8,765 nt of DNA from Salinibacterium sp. (GTDB lineage Bacteria > Actinomycetota > Actinomycetes > Actinomycetales > Microbacteriaceae), in the NCBI GenBank assembly GCA_025352485.1, contig JANXTJ010000130.1, positions 1-8,765 on the forward strand, in the 5' to 3' direction. The notes beneath the pieces are model-generated. The model worked only from the letters and a program-made list of their open reading frames with translations, did no database searches and was not told where the DNA came from. Shown here one piece after another: positions 1 through 5,520 of the stretch; the first letter of the stretch is position 1; each line of letters starts with the position of its first letter. The position numbers were made by a program, and so were the translations under genes.

Positions 1-650
1 AGCTCCGACTTTTTACTGGCGGGCCGACCGACCTTCGCATACTTCTCCCGCACCCGGCGCAGGTACGTCTTGGCGGTCTCGTAGCGCACCCCCATCTGGG
101 CGGCCACCTCAGAGGTGCTCAGGCCCGCGACATACTGCCGGAAGGCATCGGCCTCCCCCGCGCTGAGTTTGGGACGTGCCTGCAGCGCGGCGCCGGCCGG
201 CAGCGGTCGCCAATCGCGTGGTTCGGGTGACACGACATCGATGCCCATGACGCCGCGCAGGGCATCCATGACCTCGCGCATCGGTAACGACTTCGACAGG
301 AACGCCGAAGCACCCGCCGCCAGCGCGCGGTCAATGGACTCCGGAGAATCTAGGGCAGAAAGTACGACGACTTTGGCGCCGGCTGCGCGGCAGGTGCGCA
401 CCCGCGCCTCGATCGAGACGGGCTCCTTGAGCTGGAAATCGAGCAAGACAAGGTCGGTCGGAAAGTTGTCGCTGTGCACGAGCTGAAGCCACGTGCTGGC
501 GCTGAGCACCAGTTGAAAGTCGGGGGCATTGGCGGAAATCCAGCTCGCGAGACTGTCGAGAAGCACCTCGTGATCGTCGAGGATCGCCAAGCGAATCCGA
601 GGCGCGGATGGGGGTGCTGCGGCATCCCGCCCCGAGCCGTGGATAGTCAT
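1..650 (-). CDS. NarL/LuxR-family response regulator, 3' end cut by window edge
   Basis: This is a two-component response regulator: a receiver domain phosphorylated by a histidine kinase that controls a DNA-binding domain. Reading from the ATG at 650 gives 216 codons with no stop before the window edge, so the C-terminus is missing. The receiver (about residues 19-137) has the acidic pair D25-D26 (DDHE), the phosphoacceptor D71 (LLDFQ), the switch Ser98 and the conserved Lys120. A LuxR/GerE-type helix-turn-helix starts near residue 162 (KLSAGEADAF), and its recognition helix lies around ETAKTYLRRV (191-200), followed by a KVGRPA tail. That tail is, from memory, typical of one actinobacterial subgroup. 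An N-terminal extension of about 18 residues rich in Ala, Pro and Gly precedes the receiver. No strong Shine-Dalgarno sequence precedes the ATG. No kinase gene is visible; it may lie left of the window. The target genes are unknown. Confidence 0.9.
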   Translation of the reverse strand, partial: MTIHGSGRDAAAPPSAPRIRLAILDDHEVLLDSLASWISANAPDFQLVLSASTWLQLVHSDNFPTDLVLLDFQLKEPVSIEARVRTCRAAGAKVVVLSALDSPESIDRALAAGASAFLSKSLPMREVMDALRGVMGIDVVSPEPRDWRPLPAGAALQARPKLSAGEADAFRQYVAGLSTSEVAAQMGVRYETAKTYLRRVREKYAKVGRPASKKSE

Positions 651-661
651 CCCGCTACTAT

Positions 662-675
662 CTCACCCGGGTGAG
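662..675. promoter_or_regulatory. 14-bp perfect palindrome upstream of the response regulator gene
   Basis: CTCACCCGGGTGAG is a perfect 14-bp palindrome ending 11 nt upstream of the response regulator ATG at 650. It lies in the 124-bp gap after mqo. Its position suits an operator or autoregulatory site over the 5' leader. A weak -10-like TACAAA on the minus strand (681-686) would put transcription initiation inside the palindrome, but no matching -35 is seen. The binding protein is unknown. The dyad is seen directly; the function is inferred. Confidence 0.4.
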
Positions 676-774
676 GAACTTTGTACCCCGACACCGTGTT
701 GGGTAGCGAAAAAATTTCGTGTTTCGGCGGCTGCGGACCCAGGAATCGCCCCGGCGACGCACCACCAACGCTCC

Positions 775-2253
775 CTAGCGCGCGATGCCCAGGGCAGCGG
801 CCGTGGCCGTCATGGTGCGGTCGGCGGCGGCGGCGTCATCCGAGAGCAGGGTTCCGTAGCTGGGAATCATGTCCTGGAGCTGTGGCCGCCAGCCCTCGAT
901 GCGATCGGGGAAGCAGGTTTCGAGAAGTCCGAGCATGATCGGCACCGCGGTCGAGGCACCGGGCGAGGCGCCAAGGAGCCCCGCGATGCTGCCGTCGGCG
1001 GCCGCGACGACCTCGGTGCCAAACTGCAGAACGCCGAGCTTCTTGCGATCTTTCTTGATGACCTGAACGCGCTGGCCGGCGGTGACGGTGTACCAGTCTT
1101 CGGGTTTGCCCTCCGGGTAAAACTGTCTCAACTCGGCAAACTTGGTTTCGGGGCTCGCCACCAGTTGGCTGAGCAGATATCGAACCAGCCCGAGGTTGCT
1201 GAGCCCGGCCGCGACCATGGGCACAATATTGTGCCAGCGGATCGAGGCGAGCAGGTCGAGAACCGATCCGGTCTTGAGGAACTTGGGGCTGAATCCCGCA
1301 TAGGGGCCGAACATCAGGCTGCCGGTTCCGTCCACAACGCGCAGGTCGAGGTGCGGCACTGACATCGGCGGGGATCCGACGGCGGCCTTTCCGTAAACCT
1401 TGGCGTGATGCTTTGCCACGATCTCGGGGTTGTCGGTACGCAGGAACTCCCCGCTGACCGGGAACCCGCCAAAGCCACGGATCTCCTTGATCCCCGACTT
1501 CTGCAGGAGATTGAGCGCGTACCCTCCCGCACCGACGAACACGAACCTGGCGGTGACGGGCTGGTACGGAGTGTTGCCGAGGGTGCGGCGGAGCTTGATG
1601 CGCCACAGGCCATCGCGCTGCCGCGTGAGGTTAGTGACGAGCACCTCGGAATTGAGCTGACCGCCGCCGGCAACGAGACTGGTCATGAGCAGGTGCGTGA
1701 GGGCGCCAAAATCCACATCGGTACCCGCCGCGATATGGGTCGCGGCGATAGGCTGCGACTTAGAGCGGCCCGGGATCATCAGCGGAGCCCAGGAGCGGAT
1801 GACTCGGGCATCCTCGCTATATTCCATCCCCTGAAACAGCGGGTGGCCTTTCAGCGCCTCGTAGCGCTTCTTCAGGTATGCCACGTTTTCGGCGCCCCAG
1901 ACGAAACTCATGTGCGGCGTGGCGTTGATGAAAGCCTGCGGCTGAGGCAGGGCACCGATTCCCACGAGATGCGACCAAAACTGACGAGACACCTGAAACT
2001 GCTCATTGACCTTCACGGCACTCGAGACGTCGATCGTGCCGTCGGCGCGCTCGGGCGTGTAGTTGAGCTCACACAGCGCGGAGTGGCCGGTGCCGGCGTT
2101 GTTCCACGGGTTCGAGCTTTCGAGGGCGAGATCGCCGAGACGTTCGTAGACCTGAATATCCCATTCGGGCTGCAGCTGCTTGAGTAGTATGCCGAGGGTG
2201 GCACTCATGATCCCGCCGCCGATGAGGGCGACATCGACAGGTTTGTTCACCAC
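775..2253 (-). CDS. mqo: Malate:quinone oxidoreductase (FAD-dependent, membrane-associated)
   Basis: Mqo oxidises L-malate to oxaloacetate and passes electrons to the quinone pool (menaquinone in actinobacteria) at the inner face of the membrane, bypassing or complementing soluble malate dehydrogenase. The 492-residue product is full length for the family. It opens with the FAD dinucleotide-binding loop IGGGIMSATLG (11-21), then shows the family signature NNAGTGHSALCELNYTP (51-67), GPYAGFSPKFLK (316-327) and the C-terminal glycine-rich block LLGASPGASTAVP (426-438). No signal peptide or membrane helix is seen, which fits a peripheral membrane protein. Two GTG codons in tandem (2253 and 2250) are possible starts, and neither has a clear Shine-Dalgarno. 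It lies 64 bp downstream of the SGNH lipoprotein gene. Identity is secure from several motifs; the exact start is not. Confidence 0.96.
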   Translation of the reverse strand: MVNKPVDVALIGGGIMSATLGILLKQLQPEWDIQVYERLGDLALESSNPWNNAGTGHSALCELNYTPERADGTIDVSSAVKVNEQFQVSRQFWSHLVGIGALPQPQAFINATPHMSFVWGAENVAYLKKRYEALKGHPLFQGMEYSEDARVIRSWAPLMIPGRSKSQPIAATHIAAGTDVDFGALTHLLMTSLVAGGGQLNSEVLVTNLTRQRDGLWRIKLRRTLGNTPYQPVTARFVFVGAGGYALNLLQKSGIKEIRGFGGFPVSGEFLRTDNPEIVAKHHAKVYGKAAVGSPPMSVPHLDLRVVDGTGSLMFGPYAGFSPKFLKTGSVLDLLASIRWHNIVPMVAAGLSNLGLVRYLLSQLVASPETKFAELRQFYPEGKPEDWYTVTAGQRVQVIKKDRKKLGVLQFGTEVVAAADGSIAGLLGASPGASTAVPIMLGLLETCFPDRIEGWRPQLQDMIPSYGTLLSDDAAAADRTMTATAAALGIAR

Positions 2254-2256
2254 GTC

Positions 2257-2262
2257 AGTTTA
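2257..2262 (-). promoter_or_regulatory. Candidate -10 element for a leaderless mqo transcript
   Basis: The minus strand reads TAAACT here, 4 of 6 matches to TATAAT. Its last base lies 4 nt before the first GTG of mqo and 7 nt before the second. That spacing would put transcription initiation on or next to the second GTG (2250), giving a leaderless mRNA, a common arrangement in actinobacteria. The absence of a Shine-Dalgarno fits. No good -35 is visible, so this is a weak prediction. Confidence 0.25.
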
Positions 2263-2287
2263 GTCGATCGGTCATTCGGAGTCCGTG

Positions 2288-2303
2288 CCGTTAGTGGCAA
2301 CGG
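2288..2303. other. Short inverted repeat between the lipoprotein gene and mqo
   Basis: The arms CCGTT (2288-2292) and AACGG (2299-2303) enclose six bases. The repeat sits in the 64-bp gap, 15 bp past the lipoprotein stop codon. It is not followed by a T-run on either strand, so it is a poor intrinsic terminator. It may be a small operator for mqo or chance. Confidence 0.2.
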
Positions 2304-2317
2304 ATGCGGATTCTGCA

Positions 2318-2983
2318 CTAGAGACCCAGCGTTATCAGCTCGGCGTTCATGCGCCTAGCCATCTCGGCGTACCCCGCATCGTTGGGGTGCAGACCGTCGG
2401 CTGCCATCCACTGCGGATGCCCCTGGATCCAGCGCGAGGCCCCGGGGATATAGTCCGCGCCGATCACTGCCGCCGAATCCTTGACCCAGCCGCTGATGAC
2501 CCCGAGCGAGGCCGGTCGAACGTCGGTGTACCAGAAGGGCTCGACCACGACAATGCGGGTGTGCGGGAGGGCTTTCTTCAGCCGATCGAAGTCGGCCGTG
2601 ATCTGCCCTTTGATCTTGTCTGCAGCGACACCAAAGCTGAAATTGTCGTTGAGCCCCATCGTGATGAACAGGATGTCGGGGCGGTCGGCGATGACCTGAC
2701 TCGGCTTATCCCCGTCGCCGTAGTGCTGGCGGTTGTTGACGAAGCCCAGACCGTTCACGCTCGGGTTGTACTCGCTCCAGCCGCGCTGCGTCGAGACGAT
2801 GGTCGACCAGCGCTTGGACTCGCTCGAGGCACCGGTGCCGAGCGTGTACGAATCGCCGTAGAACGCGACTCTGGTGACGCCAGGCGCAGCATTCGAGCTG
2901 ACCGGGCTCGCGCATCCTGTCAGTGCCACGATCGCTCCCCACATGAGCATTACAAATAATGCTGTTCTTCGCCACCGACTCAT
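2318..2983 (-). CDS. SGNH/GDSL-family hydrolase lipoprotein
   Basis: The 221-residue product is a predicted secreted, lipid-anchored esterase-like enzyme of the SGNH superfamily. The N-terminus is a lipoprotein signal: basic RWRR (3-6), a hydrophobic core from about 8 to 20, and lipobox LTGC with Cys24 as the acylated residue. SGNH blocks follow: GDSY with nucleophile Ser45 (block I), a Gly at 78 or 80 (NGLG, block II), GLND with Asn112 (block III), and DGLHPND with Asp196 and His199 (block V). The full catalytic set is present, so it should be active. The substrate cannot be read from sequence; acyl or acetyl esters of envelope glycans or lipids are typical for the family. The ATG at 2983 is chosen because it gives a complete n-region; an in-frame ATG at 2950 would lose the basic residues. 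No strong Shine-Dalgarno is seen. It lies 107 bp downstream of asd and has no evident link to it. Confidence 0.88.
   Translation of the reverse strand: MSRWRRTALFVMLMWGAIVALTGCASPVSSNAAPGVTRVAFYGDSYTLGTGASSESKRWSTIVSTQRGWSEYNPSVNGLGFVNNRQHYGDGDKPSQVIADRPDILFITMGLNDNFSFGVAADKIKGQITADFDRLKKALPHTRIVVVEPFWYTDVRPASLGVISGWVKDSAAVIGADYIPGASRWIQGHPQWMAADGLHPNDAGYAEMARRMNAELITLGL
2946..2963. repeat. 7-bp inverted repeat inside the lipoprotein signal-peptide coding region
   Basis: On the coding strand AGCATTA and TAATGCT flank a TTTG loop, forming a perfect 7-bp stem about 20 nt inside the SGNH gene. The stem is made of AT-rich codons (GCA TTA TTT GTA ATG) unusual in this high-GC window. It could slow translation initiation or early elongation, or be a by-product of hydrophobic codon choice. 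The dyad is seen directly; any effect is inferred. Confidence 0.45.
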
Positions 2984-2998
2984 ACCCAGTATTCGCTA

Positions 2999-3013
2999 CC
3001 GGAACGCATCCGG
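2999..3013. other. Inverted repeat upstream of the lipoprotein gene
   Basis: The arms CCGGA (2999-3003) and TCCGG (3009-3013) enclose ACGCA, starting 15 nt before the SGNH gene ATG at 2983. A second small dyad, CGGC-TT-GCCG, overlaps it at 3010-3019. No T-run follows, so this is not a convincing terminator for asd. It could be an operator or leader hairpin for the lipoprotein gene. Confidence 0.22.
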
Positions 3014-3059
3014 CTTGCCGTGGCCAGCTGCTGCCCAAACCGGCGCTTGCGGGTCACGC

Positions 3060-3092
3060 CTCCTCGGGCTCGTTTTGCTCCTCGGGCTCGTT
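3060..3092. repeat. Two-copy tandem repeat, period 18 bp, at the asd stop codon
   Basis: CTCCTCGGGCTCGTT occurs at 3060-3074 and again, identical over 15 bp, at 3078-3092, a period of exactly 18 bp. The second copy runs into the asd stop codon (TAA on the minus strand, 3091-3093), so the duplication lies at the gene's immediate 3' end. It does not form a terminator hairpin by itself. Confidence 0.75.
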
Positions 3093-4161
3093 AGGAAGCG
3101 GCGGGAACCGGTGCCCCGAGCTGCGCTGCGACGAGCTCCGCGATCTGTACGGCGTTGAGGGCAGCGCCCTTGCGGAGATTGTCGTTGCTGATGAACAGCG
3201 CCACGCCGCGGTTGGCGGGCACGCCTTCATCCTGGCGAATCCGCCCGACATAGCTGGGGTCTGTGCCCGCGGCCTGAAGAGGCGTGGGGATCTCGGCGAG
3301 TTCGACGCCTGGGGCATTCCTGAGCAGCTCGGTGGCCCGCGCCACGGTCAGGCTCTTCGCGAATTCCGCATTGATCGACAGCGAGTGCCCGGTGAAAACG
3401 GGTACGCGAACGCAGGTGCCACTGACCAGGAGGTTCGGCAGCTCGAGAATCTTGCGGCTCTCGTTGCGCAGCTTTTTCTCTTCATCGGTCTCGAACAGAC
3501 CGTCATCGACGAGGTTGCCGGCGAACGGAATGACATCAAAGGCGATCGTCTTCGGGAACGTGACCGCGGCGGGGAATGTGACGGCCGCGCCGTCGTGAAC
3601 GAGCTGGACGGCGTCTTGGGCGACGGCGGCTCTGGCCTGTTCGAGCAGCTCGTCGCTACCGGCCAGCCCTGCACCCGATACCGCCTGGTAGGTGCTCACG
3701 ATGAGGCGCGTGAGGCCCGCCTCGCCGTCGAGCACCTTCAGGATGGGCATGGCCGCCATGGTCGTGCAGTTCGGGTTCGCAATAATTCCCTTTGTTGCCT
3801 GCGCGATAGCGTGCGGATTGACCTCACTGACCACCAGCGGAACGTCAGGGTCCATACGGAAGGCAGAAGAATTGTCGATGACCAGCACGCCCGCGGCGGC
3901 AAACCGGGGCGCCTGCGCCTTACTAGTGGTGGCGCCGGCGGAGAAGATCGCGATGTCGAGCCCGGTGGGGTCAGCGGTCGAAGCGTCCTCGACGATCACA
4001 TCGGAGCCCATGAACCGCAGGGTCGTTCCCGCGCTGCGCGCCGATGCGAAAAACCGAATCTCGGCGATCGGAAAATCGCGCTCCTCGAGGAGGCGCCGCA
4101 CGACGGCCCCCACCTGTCCGGTGGCGCCTACGACTCCGATGCGTACTGTGCTGCTACTCAT
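3091..4161 (-). CDS. asd: Aspartate-semialdehyde dehydrogenase
   Basis: Asd reduces L-aspartyl-4-phosphate to L-aspartate-4-semialdehyde with NADPH. This is the second step of the aspartate pathway and the branch point towards diaminopimelate/lysine, threonine and methionine. The 356-residue protein is full length. The NADP-binding loop is GATGQVG (12-18). The active site shows NPNCTT with nucleophile Cys132, TYQAVSGAG with Gln159, and RVPVFTGHS with Arg252 and His259. GTCVRVPVFTGHS and INAEFA are strongly conserved in actinobacterial homologues. The ATG at 4161 is supported by AGGA ending 7 nt upstream. The gene starts 20 nt after the lysC stop, so the two are almost certainly co-transcribed and make successive enzymes. 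The C-terminus is followed at once by a short tandem repeat. Confidence 0.97.
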   Translation of the reverse strand: MSSSTVRIGVVGATGQVGAVVRRLLEERDFPIAEIRFFASARSAGTTLRFMGSDVIVEDASTADPTGLDIAIFSAGATTSKAQAPRFAAAGVLVIDNSSAFRMDPDVPLVVSEVNPHAIAQATKGIIANPNCTTMAAMPILKVLDGEAGLTRLIVSTYQAVSGAGLAGSDELLEQARAAVAQDAVQLVHDGAAVTFPAAVTFPKTIAFDVIPFAGNLVDDGLFETDEEKKLRNESRKILELPNLLVSGTCVRVPVFTGHSLSINAEFAKSLTVARATELLRNAPGVELAEIPTPLQAAGTDPSYVGRIRQDEGVPANRGVALFISNDNLRKGAALNAVQIAELVAAQLGAPVPAAS

Positions 4162-4181
4162 GGCTCAATCCTAGGGAAGGA

Positions 4182-5447
4182 TCAGCGGCCGGTTCCCGCA
4201 TGCACGACCGCGACCTCGTCGACGTCGAGGCCGAATGCGCTGTGCACCACTCGCATCGCCTCGTTGACGGTGTCTGCGCGCGTCACCACCGAGATGCGGA
4301 TCTCGCTCGTCGAGATCATTTCGATGTTGATACCGGCCTCAAAGAGGGCGGTGAACAGCTTCGCCGAGACCCCCGCGTTTGTGCGCATGCCGGCGCCGAC
4401 CACCGCGAGCTTGCCGATCTGGTCATCGTGCTGAAGGGAATCGAAGCCGACATCTGCTTGGGACGCGGTCAGCGCGGTGATGACGGCCTGGGCATCCGAC
4501 TTGGGCAGGGTGAAGGAGATATCGGCGAGGCCAGTGCTGGCGGTCGAGACGTTTTGCACGATCATGTCGATGTTGGCATTTGTTCCGGCAACGATCGTGA
4601 AGATCTGCGCGGCCTTGCCCGGAATATCTGGCACGCCGACGACGGTGATCTTGGCCTCGCTGAGGTCGGTGGCCACTCCTGTGATGATCGGCTCTTCCAC
4701 GGTCTCTCCCTCTTTCGGGTTGACGACGAGCGTGCCGTCGTTGTTGTTGAACGACGAGCGAACATGAAGTGTTACACCGTGCCTGCGGGCATATTCCACC
4801 GCGCGGATGTAAAGCACTTTGGCACCGGCGGAGGCGAGCTCGAGCATCTCCTCGCTGGTGATGACATCGATCTTTCGCGCACTCGGCACGACCCGGGGGT
4901 CGGCCGAATAGACACCGTCGACGTCGGTGTAGATTTCGCAGACCTCTGCACCCAGCGCGGCGGCGAGCGCGACGGCGGTCGTGTCTGAGCCACCGCGACC
5001 GAGGGTGGTGATGTCGCCCGTGCCGCGGTTGAAGCCCTGGAACCCGGCGACGATCGCCACGGCACCCTGGTCGAGGGCCTCGCGCACCCGCCCTGGGGTG
5101 ACTTCGGTGATGCGAGCTGCGCCATGTTGCGGGTCTGTGATGATCCCCGCTTGACTGCCGGTGTAACTGCGAGCATCCACACCGAGACCCTTGATCGCCA
5201 TCGCGAGCAAGGCCATCGAGATCCGCTCCCCGGCGGTGAGAAGCATGTCGAGCTCACGGCCGGCAGGGGCCGGCACCAGCTGGTTGGCGAGTTCGAGCAA
5301 TTCGTCGGTGGTGTCGCCCATCGCCGAGACGACGACGACAACCTCGTGACCGGCTTGGCGGGTTGCGACGATGCGCTTGGCGACGCGCTTGATGCTTTCG
5401 GCATCGGCTACCGACGAGCCGCCGAACTTTTGCACAATCAAGCTCAT
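4182..5447 (-). CDS. lysC: Aspartokinase (alpha subunit), lysine-pathway type
   Basis: LysC phosphorylates L-aspartate with ATP, the first and usually feedback-controlled step of the aspartate pathway. Starting at 5447 gives 421 residues, the same length as Corynebacterium glutamicum LysC-alpha. The kinase domain (about 1-245) opens with KFGGSS (7-12) and contains the substrate/ATP motifs LLTAGERIS (69-77), TTLGRGGSDTTA (147-158) and YTDVDGVYSADP (173-184). Two ACT-type regulatory domains follow (about 260-421), with QNVS at 298-301 and ISTSEIRIS (378-386). The start is fixed by AGGAG ending 6 nt upstream of the ATG; a 16-codon in-frame extension to 5495 lacks this support and is not conserved. 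asd follows 20 nt downstream. A likely internal start at codon 250 is listed separately. Confidence 0.97.
   Translation of the reverse strand: MSLIVQKFGGSSVADAESIKRVAKRIVATRQAGHEVVVVVSAMGDTTDELLELANQLVPAPAGRELDMLLTAGERISMALLAMAIKGLGVDARSYTGSQAGIITDPQHGAARITEVTPGRVREALDQGAVAIVAGFQGFNRGTGDITTLGRGGSDTTAVALAAALGAEVCEIYTDVDGVYSADPRVVPSARKIDVITSEEMLELASAGAKVLYIRAVEYARRHGVTLHVRSSFNNNDGTLVVNPKEGETVEEPIITGVATDLSEAKITVVGVPDIPGKAAQIFTIVAGTNANIDMIVQNVSTASTGLADISFTLPKSDAQAVITALTASQADVGFDSLQHDDQIGKLAVVGAGMRTNAGVSAKLFTALFEAGINIEMISTSEIRISVVTRADTVNEAMRVVHSAFGLDVDEVAVVHAGTGR
4698..4712 (-). promoter_or_regulatory. lysC: Internal RBS and GTG start for the aspartokinase beta subunit
   Basis: Inside lysC the minus strand reads GAGGGAGAG (4704-4712), a strong purine-rich ribosome-binding site, then ACC, then an in-frame GTG at 4700-4698, codon 250. 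Translation from there to the lysC stop gives 172 residues covering just the ACT regulatory region. C. glutamicum LysC is known to be alpha2beta2, with a 172-residue beta subunit made from an in-frame start at codon 250 of the same gene. The match in position and length is exact. Confidence 0.65.
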
Positions 5448-5453
5448 CGGGTG

Positions 5454-5458
5454 CTCCT
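5454..5458 (-). promoter_or_regulatory. lysC: Shine-Dalgarno site that fixes the lysC start
   Basis: The minus strand reads AGGAG here, separated by six bases from the ATG at 5447. It is the clearest ribosome-binding site in the window and decides against the longer in-frame ATG at 5495. Confidence 0.8.
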
Positions 5459-5471
5459 GAGAAGTCTGGGT

Positions 5472-5491
5472 GGGCCAGGTTTCGGCCCGAA
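5472..5491. other. Overlapping dyads in the lysC leader
   Basis: Two overlapping inverted repeats lie in the 73-bp recR-lysC gap: GGGCC (5472-5476) with GGCCC (5484-5488), and TTCGG (5481-5485) with CCGAA (5487-5491). They share bases, so only one could fold at a time in RNA. If transcription starts near 5490 they form the 5' end of the lysC-asd mRNA; otherwise they may be an operator. The length rules out a lysine riboswitch. Confidence 0.3.
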
Positions 5492-5496
5492 GCATG

Positions 5497-5502
5497 ATTC
5501 TA
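5497..5502 (-). promoter_or_regulatory. Candidate -10 element for the lysC-asd operon
   Basis: The minus strand reads TAGAAT, 5 of 6 matches to TATAAT, about 50 nt upstream of the lysC ATG and just after the recR stop. No convincing -35 is seen 16-18 nt upstream, which is common for actinobacterial promoters. Predicted initiation is near 5490, giving a leader of about 43 nt. Confidence 0.35.
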
Positions 5503-5520
5503 CAGTTCGCTCACCCCCCG

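Noticed and set aside
707..757. Intrinsic terminator after mqo (dyad 746-757 and the A/T run at 709-717)
   Set aside because: On the minus strand the stem TCGCC-GG-GGCGA is short with a tight loop, and the T-run lies about 30 nt downstream rather than next to it. CGAAA-AAA-TTTCG (707-719) is a weak AT dyad. Neither makes a canonical terminator.
1405..2187. 260-codon open frame on the plus strand opposite mqo
   Set aside because: It lies wholly inside mqo on the opposite strand; the translation has no domain, and no RBS supports it.
2706..2714. DnaA-box-like TTATCCCCG
   Set aside because: It is a single imperfect match inside the SGNH gene, with no cluster or AT-rich region to suggest an origin.
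3550..3600. Apparent tandem duplication AAVTFP-AAVTFP in Asd (residues 192-203)
   Set aside because: Compared from memory with the mycobacterial enzyme, the segment between HDG and IAF has the same length, so this is chance similarity rather than an inserted repeat.
2959..4434. 491-codon open frame on the plus strand opposite asd and part of lysC
   Set aside because: It is antisense to asd and the 3' part of lysC, both with intact catalytic motifs. The product is Arg/Gly/Asp-rich with no recognisable domain. Long antisense open frames are expected in GC-rich DNA.
4044..4988. 314-codon open frame on the plus strand opposite the asd/lysC junction
   Set aside because: It spans the antisense of two real genes and their gap, with composition typical of a shadow frame (His/Asp/Arg-rich) and no motifs.
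5448..5495. 16-codon N-terminal extension of lysC
   Set aside because: The ATG at 5447 has an AGGAG at ideal spacing and gives the conserved MxLIVQKFGGSS start and 421 residues. The extension covers the probable leader.
5448..5520. Lysine riboswitch before lysC
   Set aside because: The whole gap is 73 bp and the predicted leader about 43 nt, far shorter than the lysine aptamer. No L-box features are visible.
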